From Candidatus Colicola caccequi (GTDB taxonomy: Bacteria; Bacteroidota; Bacteroidia; Bacteroidales; Paludibacteraceae): a stretch of 13,819 nucleotides of DNA. The first letter of the stretch is position 1; each line of letters begins with the position of its first letter. The stretch is from contig JAGHTR010000190.1 of NCBI GenBank assembly GCA_018065205.1, positions 1 to 13,819 of the forward strand, given 5' to 3'. Of the stretch, positions 5,734 through 13,117 are shown piece after piece. Under the pieces are notes generated by a model. It was not told where the DNA came from. It saw only the letters and a program-made list of their open reading frames with translations, and ran no database searches. Both the position numbers and the translations under genes were made by a program.

Positions 5734-6950
5734 TACTTAACTAACTGAATGATATTGATTATTACTTGCATAGCCTTCTGCATACTGGGTATGGGGGCAT
5801 ATTCAAAGCGTGAGTGGAAGTTCTCGCCTCCGGCAAAGATATTGGGGCAGGGCAATCCCATGAAACTGAGTCGTGCTCCGTCCGTACCTCCACGAATAGG
5901 TTGCACCTTAGGTGTAACGCCTGCCTCGGTCATGGCAGCCATTGCCAAGTCGATGACATGCATACATGGTTCTATTCTCTCGCGCATGTTATAGTATTGG
6001 TCCTTGAGTTCAATCTCCACCGTTCCTTCGCCATACTCGCGGTTGAGCGTCTCTTGAATATGCAAGACTGTTTGTTTGCGTTCCTCAAAACGGATGCGGT
6101 CATGGTCACGGATGATAAAGGACAGGGAAGCCTCTTCTACCGAACCGGACATAGAGGTGAGATGGAAGAATCCTTCATAATCGCGCGTTTTAGCCGGAAT
6201 CTCGTCCGCCGGCAACATAGCGATAAACTGATGGGCAATGAGTTGGGCGTTCTTCATCTTTTGATACCCATACCCCGGATGCACATTGATGCCATGTACA
6301 TGCACTTTGAGTCCGGCAGCGTTGAAGTTCTCAAACTCCAATTCACCGATGGCACCGCCATCCATGGTATATCCCCAATCGGCACCGAAGGCAGCCACAT
6401 CAAAGTGGTCCGGTCCCTCGCCTATCTCTTCATCCGGCGTAAAGCCGACACGAATCTTACCGTGCTCTATTTCAGGATGTTGGATGAGATACTCCATGGC
6501 AGTCACTATCTCGGCTATACCGGCTTTATCGTCCGCGCCGAGCAGCGTTGTTCCATCCGTAACGATGATATCCTGACCTATGTAATTGCGTATTTCCGGA
6601 TATTGGCTAACTTGCAATACGATCTTCTTCTCGGTATTGAGCACAATGTCCTTGCCGTCATAGTTAGCCACAATTCGTGCTTTTACATCTTTACCGCTTG
6701 CATCCGGAGCGGTATCCATGTGTGCAATAAATCCCAATGTAGGTTTGGACTTAGATGTATTAGCCGGCAAGGTAGCCATTACGTAACCATTCTTATCAAG
6801 AGTTACTTCGGTCATACCAATCTGCTCCAACTCGTCTTTAAGGTAATTAGCCAAGTCTAATTGACGCGATGTAGAAGGAGTGGTATGCGTGCTATCATCG
6901 GAGGTAGTCCAAATAGACACATACTTCAAAAAACGTTCTGTCAGATTCAT
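5733..6950 (-). CDS. pepT: Peptidase T (tripeptide aminopeptidase, M20B)
   Basis: This 405-residue cytosolic zinc peptidase removes the N-terminal residue from tripeptides. The M20 signature is complete. HMD (H77, D79) gives the first zinc ligand and the catalytic aspartate. GADDKAG (138-144) supplies the bridging D140. TPDEEIGEG (171-179) supplies the base E174 and ligand E175. MDGG (196-199) gives D197, and ENFHSRFE (376-383) gives H379. RGGTDGARLSFMG (353-365) is the dimerisation-domain substrate motif. Length matches the family. The start at ATG 6950 (MNLTERFLKYVS) matches the usual PepT N-terminus. It lies 8 bp after the LptF/G-type gene and shares one base with ribBA. In Bacteroidota pepT is often near gcvT; here gcvT is close by but divergent. 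Confidence 0.97.
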   Translation of the reverse strand: MNLTERFLKYVSIWTTSDDSTHTTPSTSRQLDLANYLKDELEQIGMTEVTLDKNGYVMATLPANTSKSKPTLGFIAHMDTAPDASGKDVKARIVANYDGKDIVLNTEKKIVLQVSQYPEIRNYIGQDIIVTDGTTLLGADDKAGIAEIVTAMEYLIQHPEIEHGKIRVGFTPDEEIGEGPDHFDVAAFGADWGYTMDGGAIGELEFENFNAAGLKVHVHGINVHPGYGYQKMKNAQLIAHQFIAMLPADEIPAKTRDYEGFFHLTSMSGSVEEASLSFIIRDHDRIRFEERKQTVLHIQETLNREYGEGTVEIELKDQYYNMRERIEPCMHVIDLAMAAMTEAGVTPKVQPIRGGTDGARLSFMGLPCPNIFAGGENFHSRFEYAPIPSMQKAMQVIINIIQLVK

Positions 6951-6958
6951 ATCTTGTA

Positions 6959-8428
6959 TTACTTAATTCGTAATTGTTGATACTTGGTTTTGATGACGGT
7001 TGTCATTTTTTCCCATACTTTGAGCCATACTTCGGGATTAAATAATCCGGAGTCGGTAGCCGCCTTAACGGTAAGGAACACACCGATAGGCAATAGCACA
7101 GCCGAACTGAGCCACATACCCTGCCATACCGGCCAAATAGCCTCACGAGCCATCTTATAACCTGTATTATCAATGATGTAGTAAATGATGAACATCACTA
7201 CACTGATGACGATAGGAGCGCCTAATCCTCCCTTACGAATAATAGCACCTAACGGAGCGCCGATAAAGAAGAAGATAAGGCAAGCAAAAGAAAGGGTGTA
7301 CTTACGATGCAATTCAATAGCATGCTTGCGCACGTAGCGGTCATAATCATCCAGCATCACGGCGTTGTACTGGATAGCATCCCGCATGACACGAGCCTTC
7401 TCCACGGCAATCTCCATGGCTTGTCGCACCTGAAAAGCGGTCAGCGAAGTAGCCAGATTGGTGATGTTATATTCCTCCTTCATCTCCTCGGCTATGGGAC
7501 TCAATTCGCGTCCGCTGCACCATTCTCGGCCGAAATAACGGCTATTGATCATACGGTCGCCCTGTTCGCGGGCACGCGCCTTGCTGAGTGCACCGACGGA
7601 ATCAATCGACTGACGCAGTTGCGTAACGTTCTTGCTCACATGCTGGTCCTGCATCACACTCTCGTCAAAACGAGTGAACTCGGTATTAAAGTCAATCAGC
7701 AGTTGTTTAGAGCCAAATGTTTCACGACGATATGGCACGTTTCGGCTATCCAACGTACGTTGTTCCTGCTGGTTGAGGTTCTCAAAACTCTCTCCGTTAT
7801 ACAGCCGCAGTAGCATATACTGATTATCCGCAGTAAAAGCGATTCGTCCCGAATCGGCTAACGTAACCGATGCGTCCTCAAAGCCATTGGAATAATCATA
7901 GATCATGATATCGTGCAGCAATCCGGACCGCACATCTTTCTTTCCGACGTATATATTGTATCCGCTTAGTCCGGAATAGAATTCCGCCACAGGTATATCC
8001 AACTCCGGTGCTTTCTGCCTTAGCGAGAACACCAACGCCCATAGTTTAGTTTGGCTTTTAGGCAGCACGTAGTTAGAGAAGAAATATGCACCTATACAGA
8101 TGATACCGATAAAGATAGTGAGGGGACGCATAATGCGGAACAAACTGACTCCGGCACTCTTCATGGCTGTCAGTTCAAATTTCTCACCTAAGTTACCAAA
8201 GGTCATCAGACTGGCCAATAAAATAGCCAAAGGCAGTGCCAAAGGCACCACAGAGGCTACGGCATAAACGAGGAACTCTAATAGCACGGTTATCTCCACG
8301 CCCTTACCCACGATGTCATTGATGCGGGCCCAAAGCACCTGCATCAAGAGGATGAAGCAACAAATCATGAAGGTAAGTAGGAACAACCCCATGAAGTTCC
8401 TCAGCATGTATAGATCAAGTTTTTTCAC
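6959..8428 (-). CDS. LptF/LptG-family permease (YjgP/YjgQ)
   Basis: A 489-residue inner-membrane protein of the LptF/LptG family, which with LptB drives lipopolysaccharide from the inner membrane to the Lpt bridge. Three N-terminal membrane segments are visible (about 12-33, 48-77, 103-121). After a long periplasmic region (about 122-372), three more follow (about 377-396, 403-420, 437-456). The coupling region GEKFELTAMKSAGVSLFRIM (81-100) and the conserved FFIGAPLGAIIRKGGLG (387-403) are present. It is longer than the proteobacterial proteins of about 360 residues because the periplasmic region is expanded, which is usual in this phylum. LptF and LptG cannot be told apart here. The best start is GTG 8428 (MKKLDLYMLRNF), 11 bp after the cdd stop; the next in-frame ATG would cut into the N-terminus. 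Confidence 0.93.
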   Translation of the reverse strand: MKKLDLYMLRNFMGLFLLTFMICCFILLMQVLWARINDIVGKGVEITVLLEFLVYAVASVVPLALPLAILLASLMTFGNLGEKFELTAMKSAGVSLFRIMRPLTIFIGIICIGAYFFSNYVLPKSQTKLWALVFSLRQKAPELDIPVAEFYSGLSGYNIYVGKKDVRSGLLHDIMIYDYSNGFEDASVTLADSGRIAFTADNQYMLLRLYNGESFENLNQQEQRTLDSRNVPYRRETFGSKQLLIDFNTEFTRFDESVMQDQHVSKNVTQLRQSIDSVGALSKARAREQGDRMINSRYFGREWCSGRELSPIAEEMKEEYNITNLATSLTAFQVRQAMEIAVEKARVMRDAIQYNAVMLDDYDRYVRKHAIELHRKYTLSFACLIFFFIGAPLGAIIRKGGLGAPIVISVVMFIIYYIIDNTGYKMAREAIWPVWQGMWLSSAVLLPIGVFLTVKAATDSGLFNPEVWLKVWEKMTTVIKTKYQQLRIK

Positions 8429-8439
8429 GAACGAATCGG

Positions 8440-8922
8440 TTATCCTTCCAAGTCTTCAGCAAAGAACCCAATCGGAAGCAGATCACTGGCGGACTTAAAT
8501 ACGTACGTTGCTTTTTCGCCGTACAATAGCACGCGCATAGGCTGGTTATAGCGATGTTCCGTTTCCAGCATGACTTGACGACATGCACCACAAGGAGCGC
8601 CCGGATTTTCAGTAAAGTGGCCTTGCGTATGACATGCAATAGCCAACGACATTACCGGCGTAGTAGGGAAGTTAGCATTGGCAGCAAACAACGTGGTGCG
8701 CTCGGCACATAAGCCACTGGGGTATGCTGCATTCTCTTGGTTACACCCCTTAATGACATGACCGTCCGCTAAACGAGCGGCTGCTCCAACTTGGAACTGG
8801 CTGTAAGGGCTATATGAGTTCTTGGTCATATCCTTAGCAGCCTGCAATAATTCCTGATCTTCCTTTGACAATTCATCCCATTGATAGGACAAAATAGTGG
8901 TCTTGATATTAAGTTCTTTCAT
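8440..8922 (-). CDS. cdd: Cytidine deaminase
   Basis: This 160-residue enzyme deaminates cytidine and deoxycytidine to the uridine forms in pyrimidine salvage. It is the short, tetrameric type with three zinc cysteines. CAERT (72-76) provides C72 and the proton-shuttle E74, and PCGACRQV (110-117) provides C111 and C114. The substrate-binding SPYSQFQVGAA (38-48) and NQENAAYPSGLCAE (61-74) are intact. The frame is open further to a TTG at 8952, but that codon lies inside the promoter, so ATG 8922 (MKELNIK) is chosen. It is the first gene of the minus-strand train cdd, LptF/G, pepT, ribBA, repeat protein. Its promoter overlaps that of the divergent dehydrogenase gene. Confidence 0.96.
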   Translation of the reverse strand: MKELNIKTTILSYQWDELSKEDQELLQAAKDMTKNSYSPYSQFQVGAAARLADGHVIKGCNQENAAYPSGLCAERTTLFAANANFPTTPVMSLAIACHTQGHFTENPGAPCGACRQVMLETEHRYNQPMRVLLYGEKATYVFKSASDLLPIGFFAEDLEG

Positions 8923-8941
8923 GATATTTGGAATTTTCCCG

Positions 8942-8973
8942 CAAAAGTACAAAAAAATTTTGAGATATGCAAA
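8942..8973 (-). promoter_or_regulatory. Promoter of the cdd operon
   Basis: On the minus strand, TTTG (8973-8970), 20 bp, then TACTTTTG (8949-8942) matches the Bacteroidota consensus. The predicted start is near 8935, leaving a leader of about 14 nt before ATG 8922. It overlaps the opposite-facing promoter at 8958-8989 by 16 bp, so the polymerase probably cannot occupy both at once. Confidence 0.75.
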
Positions 8974-8989
8974 TTATTTTGTAATTTTG
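8958..8989 (+). promoter_or_regulatory. Promoter of the dehydrogenase-gcvT operon
   Basis: TTTTG (8958-8962), 19 bp, then TAATTTTG (8982-8989) fits the Bacteroidota consensus. The predicted start near 8996 is only a few nucleotides before ATG 9000, so the mRNA should be nearly leaderless. It overlaps the cdd promoter on the other strand. Confidence 0.72.
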
Positions 8990-8999
8990 CAAACAAATT

Positions 9000-9905
9000 A
9001 TGACAATTGCCTTTACCACATCTCTTCCAGAGGAAGGTTTTTCTCGACTGAGCGGACATCAACTGCTGCAGGCAGAGGACTTTGCGCCGCAAGCCGACAT
9101 ACTGGTCGCCACCTTTGACTATCCCGTGACTCGTGCCCTTTTGGAACGTATGCCACAGTTGCGATTAGTGGCTAATTTTGGTGTAGGATTTAATAATATT
9201 GATTTAGATGCCTGTCGCGAGCGCGGCATTCGCGTGACGAATACTCCGGACCCGGTGATTGAACCTACTGCCGAACTGGCGTTTAGTTTGATGCTATCTT
9301 TGGCACGACGCACAGTGGAATTAGACCATCAGATGCGGTCCGCTACTCCGCCTACCTTTGGGGTGATGAATAACCTAAGCCATACGTTATATGGCAGGAC
9401 CTTAGGCATTATCGGATTAGGACATATCGGCATGGCTTTGGCACGCAGAGCAGAGGCTTTTGGCATGCGCATTATCTACCATAATCGTCATAGCAAGCCG
9501 GACTGCCGGTACCAATATGTTGGTATGGACGAGTTGCTGGCTGAAAGCGACTTTGTCAGTCTTAACCTACCCTACACGCCCCAAGTGCACCATCTCATTG
9601 ACGGAGTGGCACTGCATAAGATGAAACGCACCGCCTACCTCATCAATACCGCTCGCGGAGCACATATAGACGAGCAAGCCTTGGTGCAAGCCTTACAGCA
9701 AGGTCTTATCGCCGGAGCCGCCATGGATGTATATGAACACGAGCCCGACGTGTCCCCGGAACTGTTAACGATGCCTAATGTGGTACTTTCGCCGCATGTA
9801 GGTACCGGGACGTGGGAAGGACGAATCGCCATGTGCGAAAACGTGAGCGACAATATATTGGCGTTCATTGATGGACGAGAACAAGATATGAATATTGTAT
9901 TATAA
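9000..9905 (+). CDS. D-isomer-specific 2-hydroxyacid dehydrogenase
   Basis: This 301-residue cytosolic NAD(P)-dependent enzyme interconverts a 2-oxoacid and a D-2-hydroxyacid. The nucleotide-binding motif is GLGHIG (139-144). The catalytic triad is R219 (in NTARG), E248 (in EHEP) and H266 (in SPHVGTGT). ANFGVGFNNID (58-68) and TPDPVIEPTAELAFSL (82-97) are family-typical. After the second Rossmann strand the sequence reads IIYHNR (158-163). The usual acidic residue that selects NAD is absent, which hints at NADPH use, as in glyoxylate/hydroxypyruvate reductases. That is inference, and the substrate cannot be named. It is slightly shorter than 3-phosphoglycerate dehydrogenase and lacks an ACT domain. 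gcvT follows after 19 bp, probably in the same transcript, a link to glycine, serine or glyoxylate metabolism. Confidence 0.92.
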   Translation: MTIAFTTSLPEEGFSRLSGHQLLQAEDFAPQADILVATFDYPVTRALLERMPQLRLVANFGVGFNNIDLDACRERGIRVTNTPDPVIEPTAELAFSLMLSLARRTVELDHQMRSATPPTFGVMNNLSHTLYGRTLGIIGLGHIGMALARRAEAFGMRIIYHNRHSKPDCRYQYVGMDELLAESDFVSLNLPYTPQVHHLIDGVALHKMKRTAYLINTARGAHIDEQALVQALQQGLIAGAAMDVYEHEPDVSPELLTMPNVVLSPHVGTGTWEGRIAMCENVSDNILAFIDGREQDMNIVL

Positions 9906-9924
9906 CAACTAAAATTGATATACT

Positions 9925-11004
9925 ATGTTAAAAACAACTCCATTTACAGACATTCATGTATCACTCGGAGCTCGTATGGCAGAGTTCGCTGGTTTTAATA
10001 TGCCCATCCAATACCCGACCGGTATTCAGGAGGAGCATCGTATCGTTCGTGAGGGCGTAGGTGTATTTGATGTCAGTCACATGGGTGAGTTCTGGGTAAA
10101 GGGTGAGAAAGCCCTGGATTTTCTGCAGTACATCACCACTAACGATGTATCCAAGTTAGATGCCGGTAAGGCGCAATACTCCTGTTTCCCCAATGGTAAG
10201 GGCGGTATTGTAGATGACCTTATTATATATAAGTACTCCACAACCAAGTATTTATTGGTCGTTAATGCCGGCAATATAGATAAGGACTGGGCTTGGTGCA
10301 CCGAGCAAGCCAAGCGTTATCCGGAAGGTCTAAACTTAGAGAACGCATCGGATAAATACGGTCAATTAGCCGTTCAGGGTCCCAAGGCAACAGAGATGCT
10401 GCAACGATTGACGGACGCCGATTTAAGTGCAATTCCATATTATGCTTTCCGTGAATGGTCCTTTGCCGGCATCCAAGGTGTTATCCTGAGCAACACCGGA
10501 TATACGGGAGCCGGAGGTTTTGAGTTGTACTTCAAGAAAGAAGACGGCATTCAGATATGGAATGCTTTGTTTGAAGTAGGAAAAGAATTTGGATTGGCTC
10601 CCATCGGATTAGGTGCTCGTGACAGTTTACGTTTAGAGAAATGGTATTGCCTATACGGTCATGACATTGACGATACCACTTCCCCCTTAGAGGCAGGATT
10701 AGGATGGATTACGAAGTTTGATGCCAAGGACTTTATTGACAAGGAGTACTTGCTCAAGCAAAAAGCCGAAGGTATCACGCGTAAGTTAGTGCATTTTGAG
10801 ATGCAGGAGCGTGCTATTCCTCGTAATGGTTATGCTATCTGCGATGCAGAGGGCAACAAGATTGGTCATGTTACCTCCGGTATTATGCTGCCTACCACCA
10901 AAGTAGGTATTGGTATGGGATATGTTCAAAAAGCCTTTACGGCAAAGGAGACGATTATCTACATCAACATCCGCGAGAAACTTATTCCTGCAAAGATTGT
11001 TTAA
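9925..11004 (+). CDS. gcvT: Glycine cleavage system T protein (aminomethyltransferase)
   Basis: This 359-residue enzyme transfers the methylene group from the aminomethyl-lipoyl arm of H protein to tetrahydrofolate, releasing ammonia. Family features are present in order: MAEFAGFNMPIQY (18-30), VGVFDVSHMGEF (45-56), GGIVDDLIIY (93-102) with the catalytic and folate-site Asp pair at 97-98, QGPKA (151-155), SNTGYTGAGGFELY (189-202), GLGARDSLRLE (228-238), and HVTSGIMLPTTKVGIGMGYV (315-334). Length is normal. No gcvH or gcvP lies in the window, so partner genes must be elsewhere. The last 23 bp overlap, on the opposite strand, the end of the DUF2851 gene. No terminator is visible, so transcription may read into the antisense of that gene. 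Confidence 0.97.
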   Translation: MLKTTPFTDIHVSLGARMAEFAGFNMPIQYPTGIQEEHRIVREGVGVFDVSHMGEFWVKGEKALDFLQYITTNDVSKLDAGKAQYSCFPNGKGGIVDDLIIYKYSTTKYLLVVNAGNIDKDWAWCTEQAKRYPEGLNLENASDKYGQLAVQGPKATEMLQRLTDADLSAIPYYAFREWSFAGIQGVILSNTGYTGAGGFELYFKKEDGIQIWNALFEVGKEFGLAPIGLGARDSLRLEKWYCLYGHDIDDTTSPLEAGLGWITKFDAKDFIDKEYLLKQKAEGITRKLVHFEMQERAIPRNGYAICDAEGNKIGHVTSGIMLPTTKVGIGMGYVQKAFTAKETIIYINIREKLIPAKIV

Positions 11005-12178
11005 CAGCCGACTCAGACCACACTGCGCACGAGGAGCATTGCCCTTGTTCGCAGCATGTGGTATAGAGATGGATCAGAGCTTGCGAATCAAAAGCATCCG
11101 TAACGGTCTGACCCAATGTTTGCCATTGTCGTATGATACGGTTGGATTCAGCCGGCAGAGCATGTAATAAGTTGATTGCTTGGGATTTTTGTGAGCGCGC
11201 ATAAAGGAACGGAGCAACGGTATTGATGATTAACCCATCTATGCTGCTCTTGCCCATTCCGGAGGATTGGAAGAAGGAGCGTAATGTATCTGCATCCTTG
11301 GTTTCCATACATTGACTAAAGAGGAACTCCGTATCATGAATAATAATAGCCAGTTGCTGCACTCTAACAGCAGGATGCGACACAGGGCGCATTCGGCTAT
11401 GTTTCCATAAAGCAGGATTGATTGGCGTCAGTCCGAACTTAGTTCGTAGGAAGGTATATTCCCGATAACGAGGGTCATTGGGGTCTAATAATCCGGCTTG
11501 ACCTAACAGCAGAGATGACAGTTGTTCCAAGGAAGAGCGATGCTTATAGAGCACCGACAACGGAGTAGCCAAAGCTAACATCTCCATAGGTACACCATTG
11601 ATATGAAACCCGCACGCGTGCGCAAGTGACACATAGAAAGCGGTGTTCCAATCGTTATGCGACACGGTCAGCAGACGTTCAATCGACTCAGTCTTGCACT
11701 GCAGTCGGCGTTCCAACAGAGTCTGTTTCCATCCCATTGTGATTAGCGATGGATCGGTCAAGATAGATTGGGCGCAGCGATGGGTGGACCAAGCCGAATC
11801 CATCAACATGGCATCGTGCATCAAGTGACCGACATAATCCTTTTCGTCGTATTGTAATTCGAGTTGCGGCAGCGGTTCGCCTTGCGAGTTATACACCTCT
11901 TTATCGGCTTTACGCACTACATGCAGTAGGATATGGTCGTAAGCAGGGTCAGTATCGTGATGATGACGATGCCAATCCGACGATGCCACATGAATCTCAA
12001 TCTGACCATATAGGTCAACCCCGTCTATACGCAAGTGCACATCCGTGAAGTCCGGACCTGCATCATGGTTATGCCGACCGGTAGAAAGAACCTCTACGGG
12101 ACGACCATCTGTAGTTGTTTGAGGATAAGCAAGAAAGAGTCCTTGCTGCCAAATGTAATGTAGTAAATACTCCGGCAA
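10982..12178 (-). CDS. DUF2851 family protein
   Basis: A 398-residue protein of the DUF2851 family, common in Bacteroidota and of unknown function. The N-terminal third carries the family signature: HNHDAGPDF (36-44), GQIEIHVASSDWHRHHHD (59-75 region), PAYDHILLHVV (78-88) and LPQLEL (103-108). The invariant acidic and histidine residues suggest a metal-dependent, perhaps nuclease-like, fold; this is only inference. Near the C-terminus a cysteine group (C375, C376, C381, C384) could bind metal. The frame begins with TTG at 12178, giving MPEYLLHYIW, which matches the family N-terminus. An in-frame stop lies close upstream and no ATG is available. It is 5 bp downstream of the ABC permease and so is likely in that operon. 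Its 3' end overlaps gcvT tail-to-tail. Confidence 0.88.
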   Translation of the reverse strand: MPEYLLHYIWQQGLFLAYPQTTTDGRPVEVLSTGRHNHDAGPDFTDVHLRIDGVDLYGQIEIHVASSDWHRHHHDTDPAYDHILLHVVRKADKEVYNSQGEPLPQLELQYDEKDYVGHLMHDAMLMDSAWSTHRCAQSILTDPSLITMGWKQTLLERRLQCKTESIERLLTVSHNDWNTAFYVSLAHACGFHINGVPMEMLALATPLSVLYKHRSSLEQLSSLLLGQAGLLDPNDPRYREYTFLRTKFGLTPINPALWKHSRMRPVSHPAVRVQQLAIIIHDTEFLFSQCMETKDADTLRSFFQSSGMGKSSIDGLIINTVAPFLYARSQKSQAINLLHALPAESNRIIRQWQTLGQTVTDAFDSQALIHLYTTCCEQGQCSSCAVWSESAVKQSLQE

Positions 12179-12183
12179 AGCGA

Positions 12184-13062
12184 TTAGATTGTGTCAATAA
12201 AGAATTTCTGCTTGCGGTTGAACATAGCAATACCAATCACCAGCAAGACGATAGTGCATAACACCGCATACCCGAAACTCATCCATGAGAATGATCCTGC
12301 GCCAAAGGCACCATATTTGAATGCCTCCACGAGCGGAGTCATCGGATTGAGCAGCATCACTTGATGCAAGGTAGGATTAGTGACGTAACTGAGCGGATAG
12401 ACAATAGGCGTAGCGTACATCCATAGCGACACAAAAGTGGGGAAGAAATTCACCAAATCTTTGTACTTAGTGGTCATACTGGATACCATCAATCCTAATC
12501 CCATCGCTATACCGATCATACAAGCCACAATAACGGGGAAGAGCAACAGATACCAATTGGGGCACAGATGCACACCACGCAGCACGAAGTAGATATAGAC
12601 GATGACGAACGTACTAAGTTGCAGTCCAAAGCGGAACAGTTTACCGATACAAACGGATAACGGTGTTACTAATCGTGGGAAATAAACCTTACCGAACAGC
12701 GATGAATTAGTTTGGAACGTAGTAGAGACGGACGTCAGGCATAACGAGAAATACTCCCAAAGGCACACGCCACTCAGATAGAAGATGGGCTGTGGTATAT
12801 CGTCCGTAGGAATAGAAGCGATGCGTCCAAACACCACCATGTAGATGATTGTAGAGAAGAGGGGCGAGATGAAGTACCAACCCATACCAAAGATGGTTTG
12901 TTTGAACTGCACCGTTATGTCTCGTTTCACAAAGAGCCATAACAGATAGCGTTTCTGCCAAACCTCCTTCAGTCCCAAACCACGATGACGCTCCTTAGGC
13001 GAAATCACCGTAGTCCAGGTGCCTCCGGGCACCCCGGTACTATTTTTATTCTCTTCTATCAT
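12184..13062 (-). CDS. ABC-2 type permease for polysaccharide export, copy 1
   Basis: A 292-residue inner-membrane permease of the Wzm/TagG type, which with a Wzt-like ATPase exports O-antigen, capsule or a similar glycan. The cytoplasmic N-terminus WTTVISP (16-22) and LFVKRDITVQFKQTIFGMGW (43-62) is characteristic. About six membrane segments follow (roughly 60-80, 95-115, 145-162, 170-195, 205-225, 262-282). Conserved GKVYFPRL (124-131), VSSMTTKYKDL (193-203) and NPMTPLVEAFKY (239-250) are present. I use ATG 13062; a TTG one codon earlier is possible. The partial gene upstream is its close relative, with matching motifs throughout. The ATPase is not in the window and is expected to lie upstream, beyond the right edge. 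DUF2851 follows after 5 bp. Confidence 0.93.
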   Translation of the reverse strand: MIEENKNSTGVPGGTWTTVISPKERHRGLGLKEVWQKRYLLWLFVKRDITVQFKQTIFGMGWYFISPLFSTIIYMVVFGRIASIPTDDIPQPIFYLSGVCLWEYFSLCLTSVSTTFQTNSSLFGKVYFPRLVTPLSVCIGKLFRFGLQLSTFVIVYIYFVLRGVHLCPNWYLLLFPVIVACMIGIAMGLGLMVSSMTTKYKDLVNFFPTFVSLWMYATPIVYPLSYVTNPTLHQVMLLNPMTPLVEAFKYGAFGAGSFSWMSFGYAVLCTIVLLVIGIAMFNRKQKFFIDTI

Positions 13063-13063
13063 C

Positions 13064-13117
13064 AATTAGTAATTAGTCAACGTTAACGTTAACGTTTTCG
13101 TTGGAGGTTCTGCCTCC
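13064..13117. repeat. Repeat-built spacer between the two permease genes
   Basis: The short gap is almost wholly made of repeats. AATTAGT occurs twice in tandem (13064-13077). AACGTT occurs three times (13079-13096) as an 18-bp perfect palindrome. A GGAGG/CCTCC hairpin with a 5-nt loop (13103-13117) abuts the stop codon of the upstream permease. The hairpin lacks a following T-run on the minus strand and so is a weak terminator at most. It resembles in size the hairpins of the arrays near 2111-3057. Confidence 0.55.

Noticed and set aside
5814..6860. Long plus-strand open frame of 348 codons antisense to pepT
   Set aside because: pepT on the other strand has a complete M20 active site. The antisense translation has no recognisable motif and starts within the gene body.
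7307..7813. Plus-strand open frame antisense to the LptF/G-type permease
   Set aside because: It is a shadow of a well-supported gene, with no motif, promoter or start context.
8923..8952. TTG start extending cytidine deaminase by 10 codons
   Set aside because: The extension covers the -7 box of its own promoter; ATG 8922 gives the normal family N-terminus.
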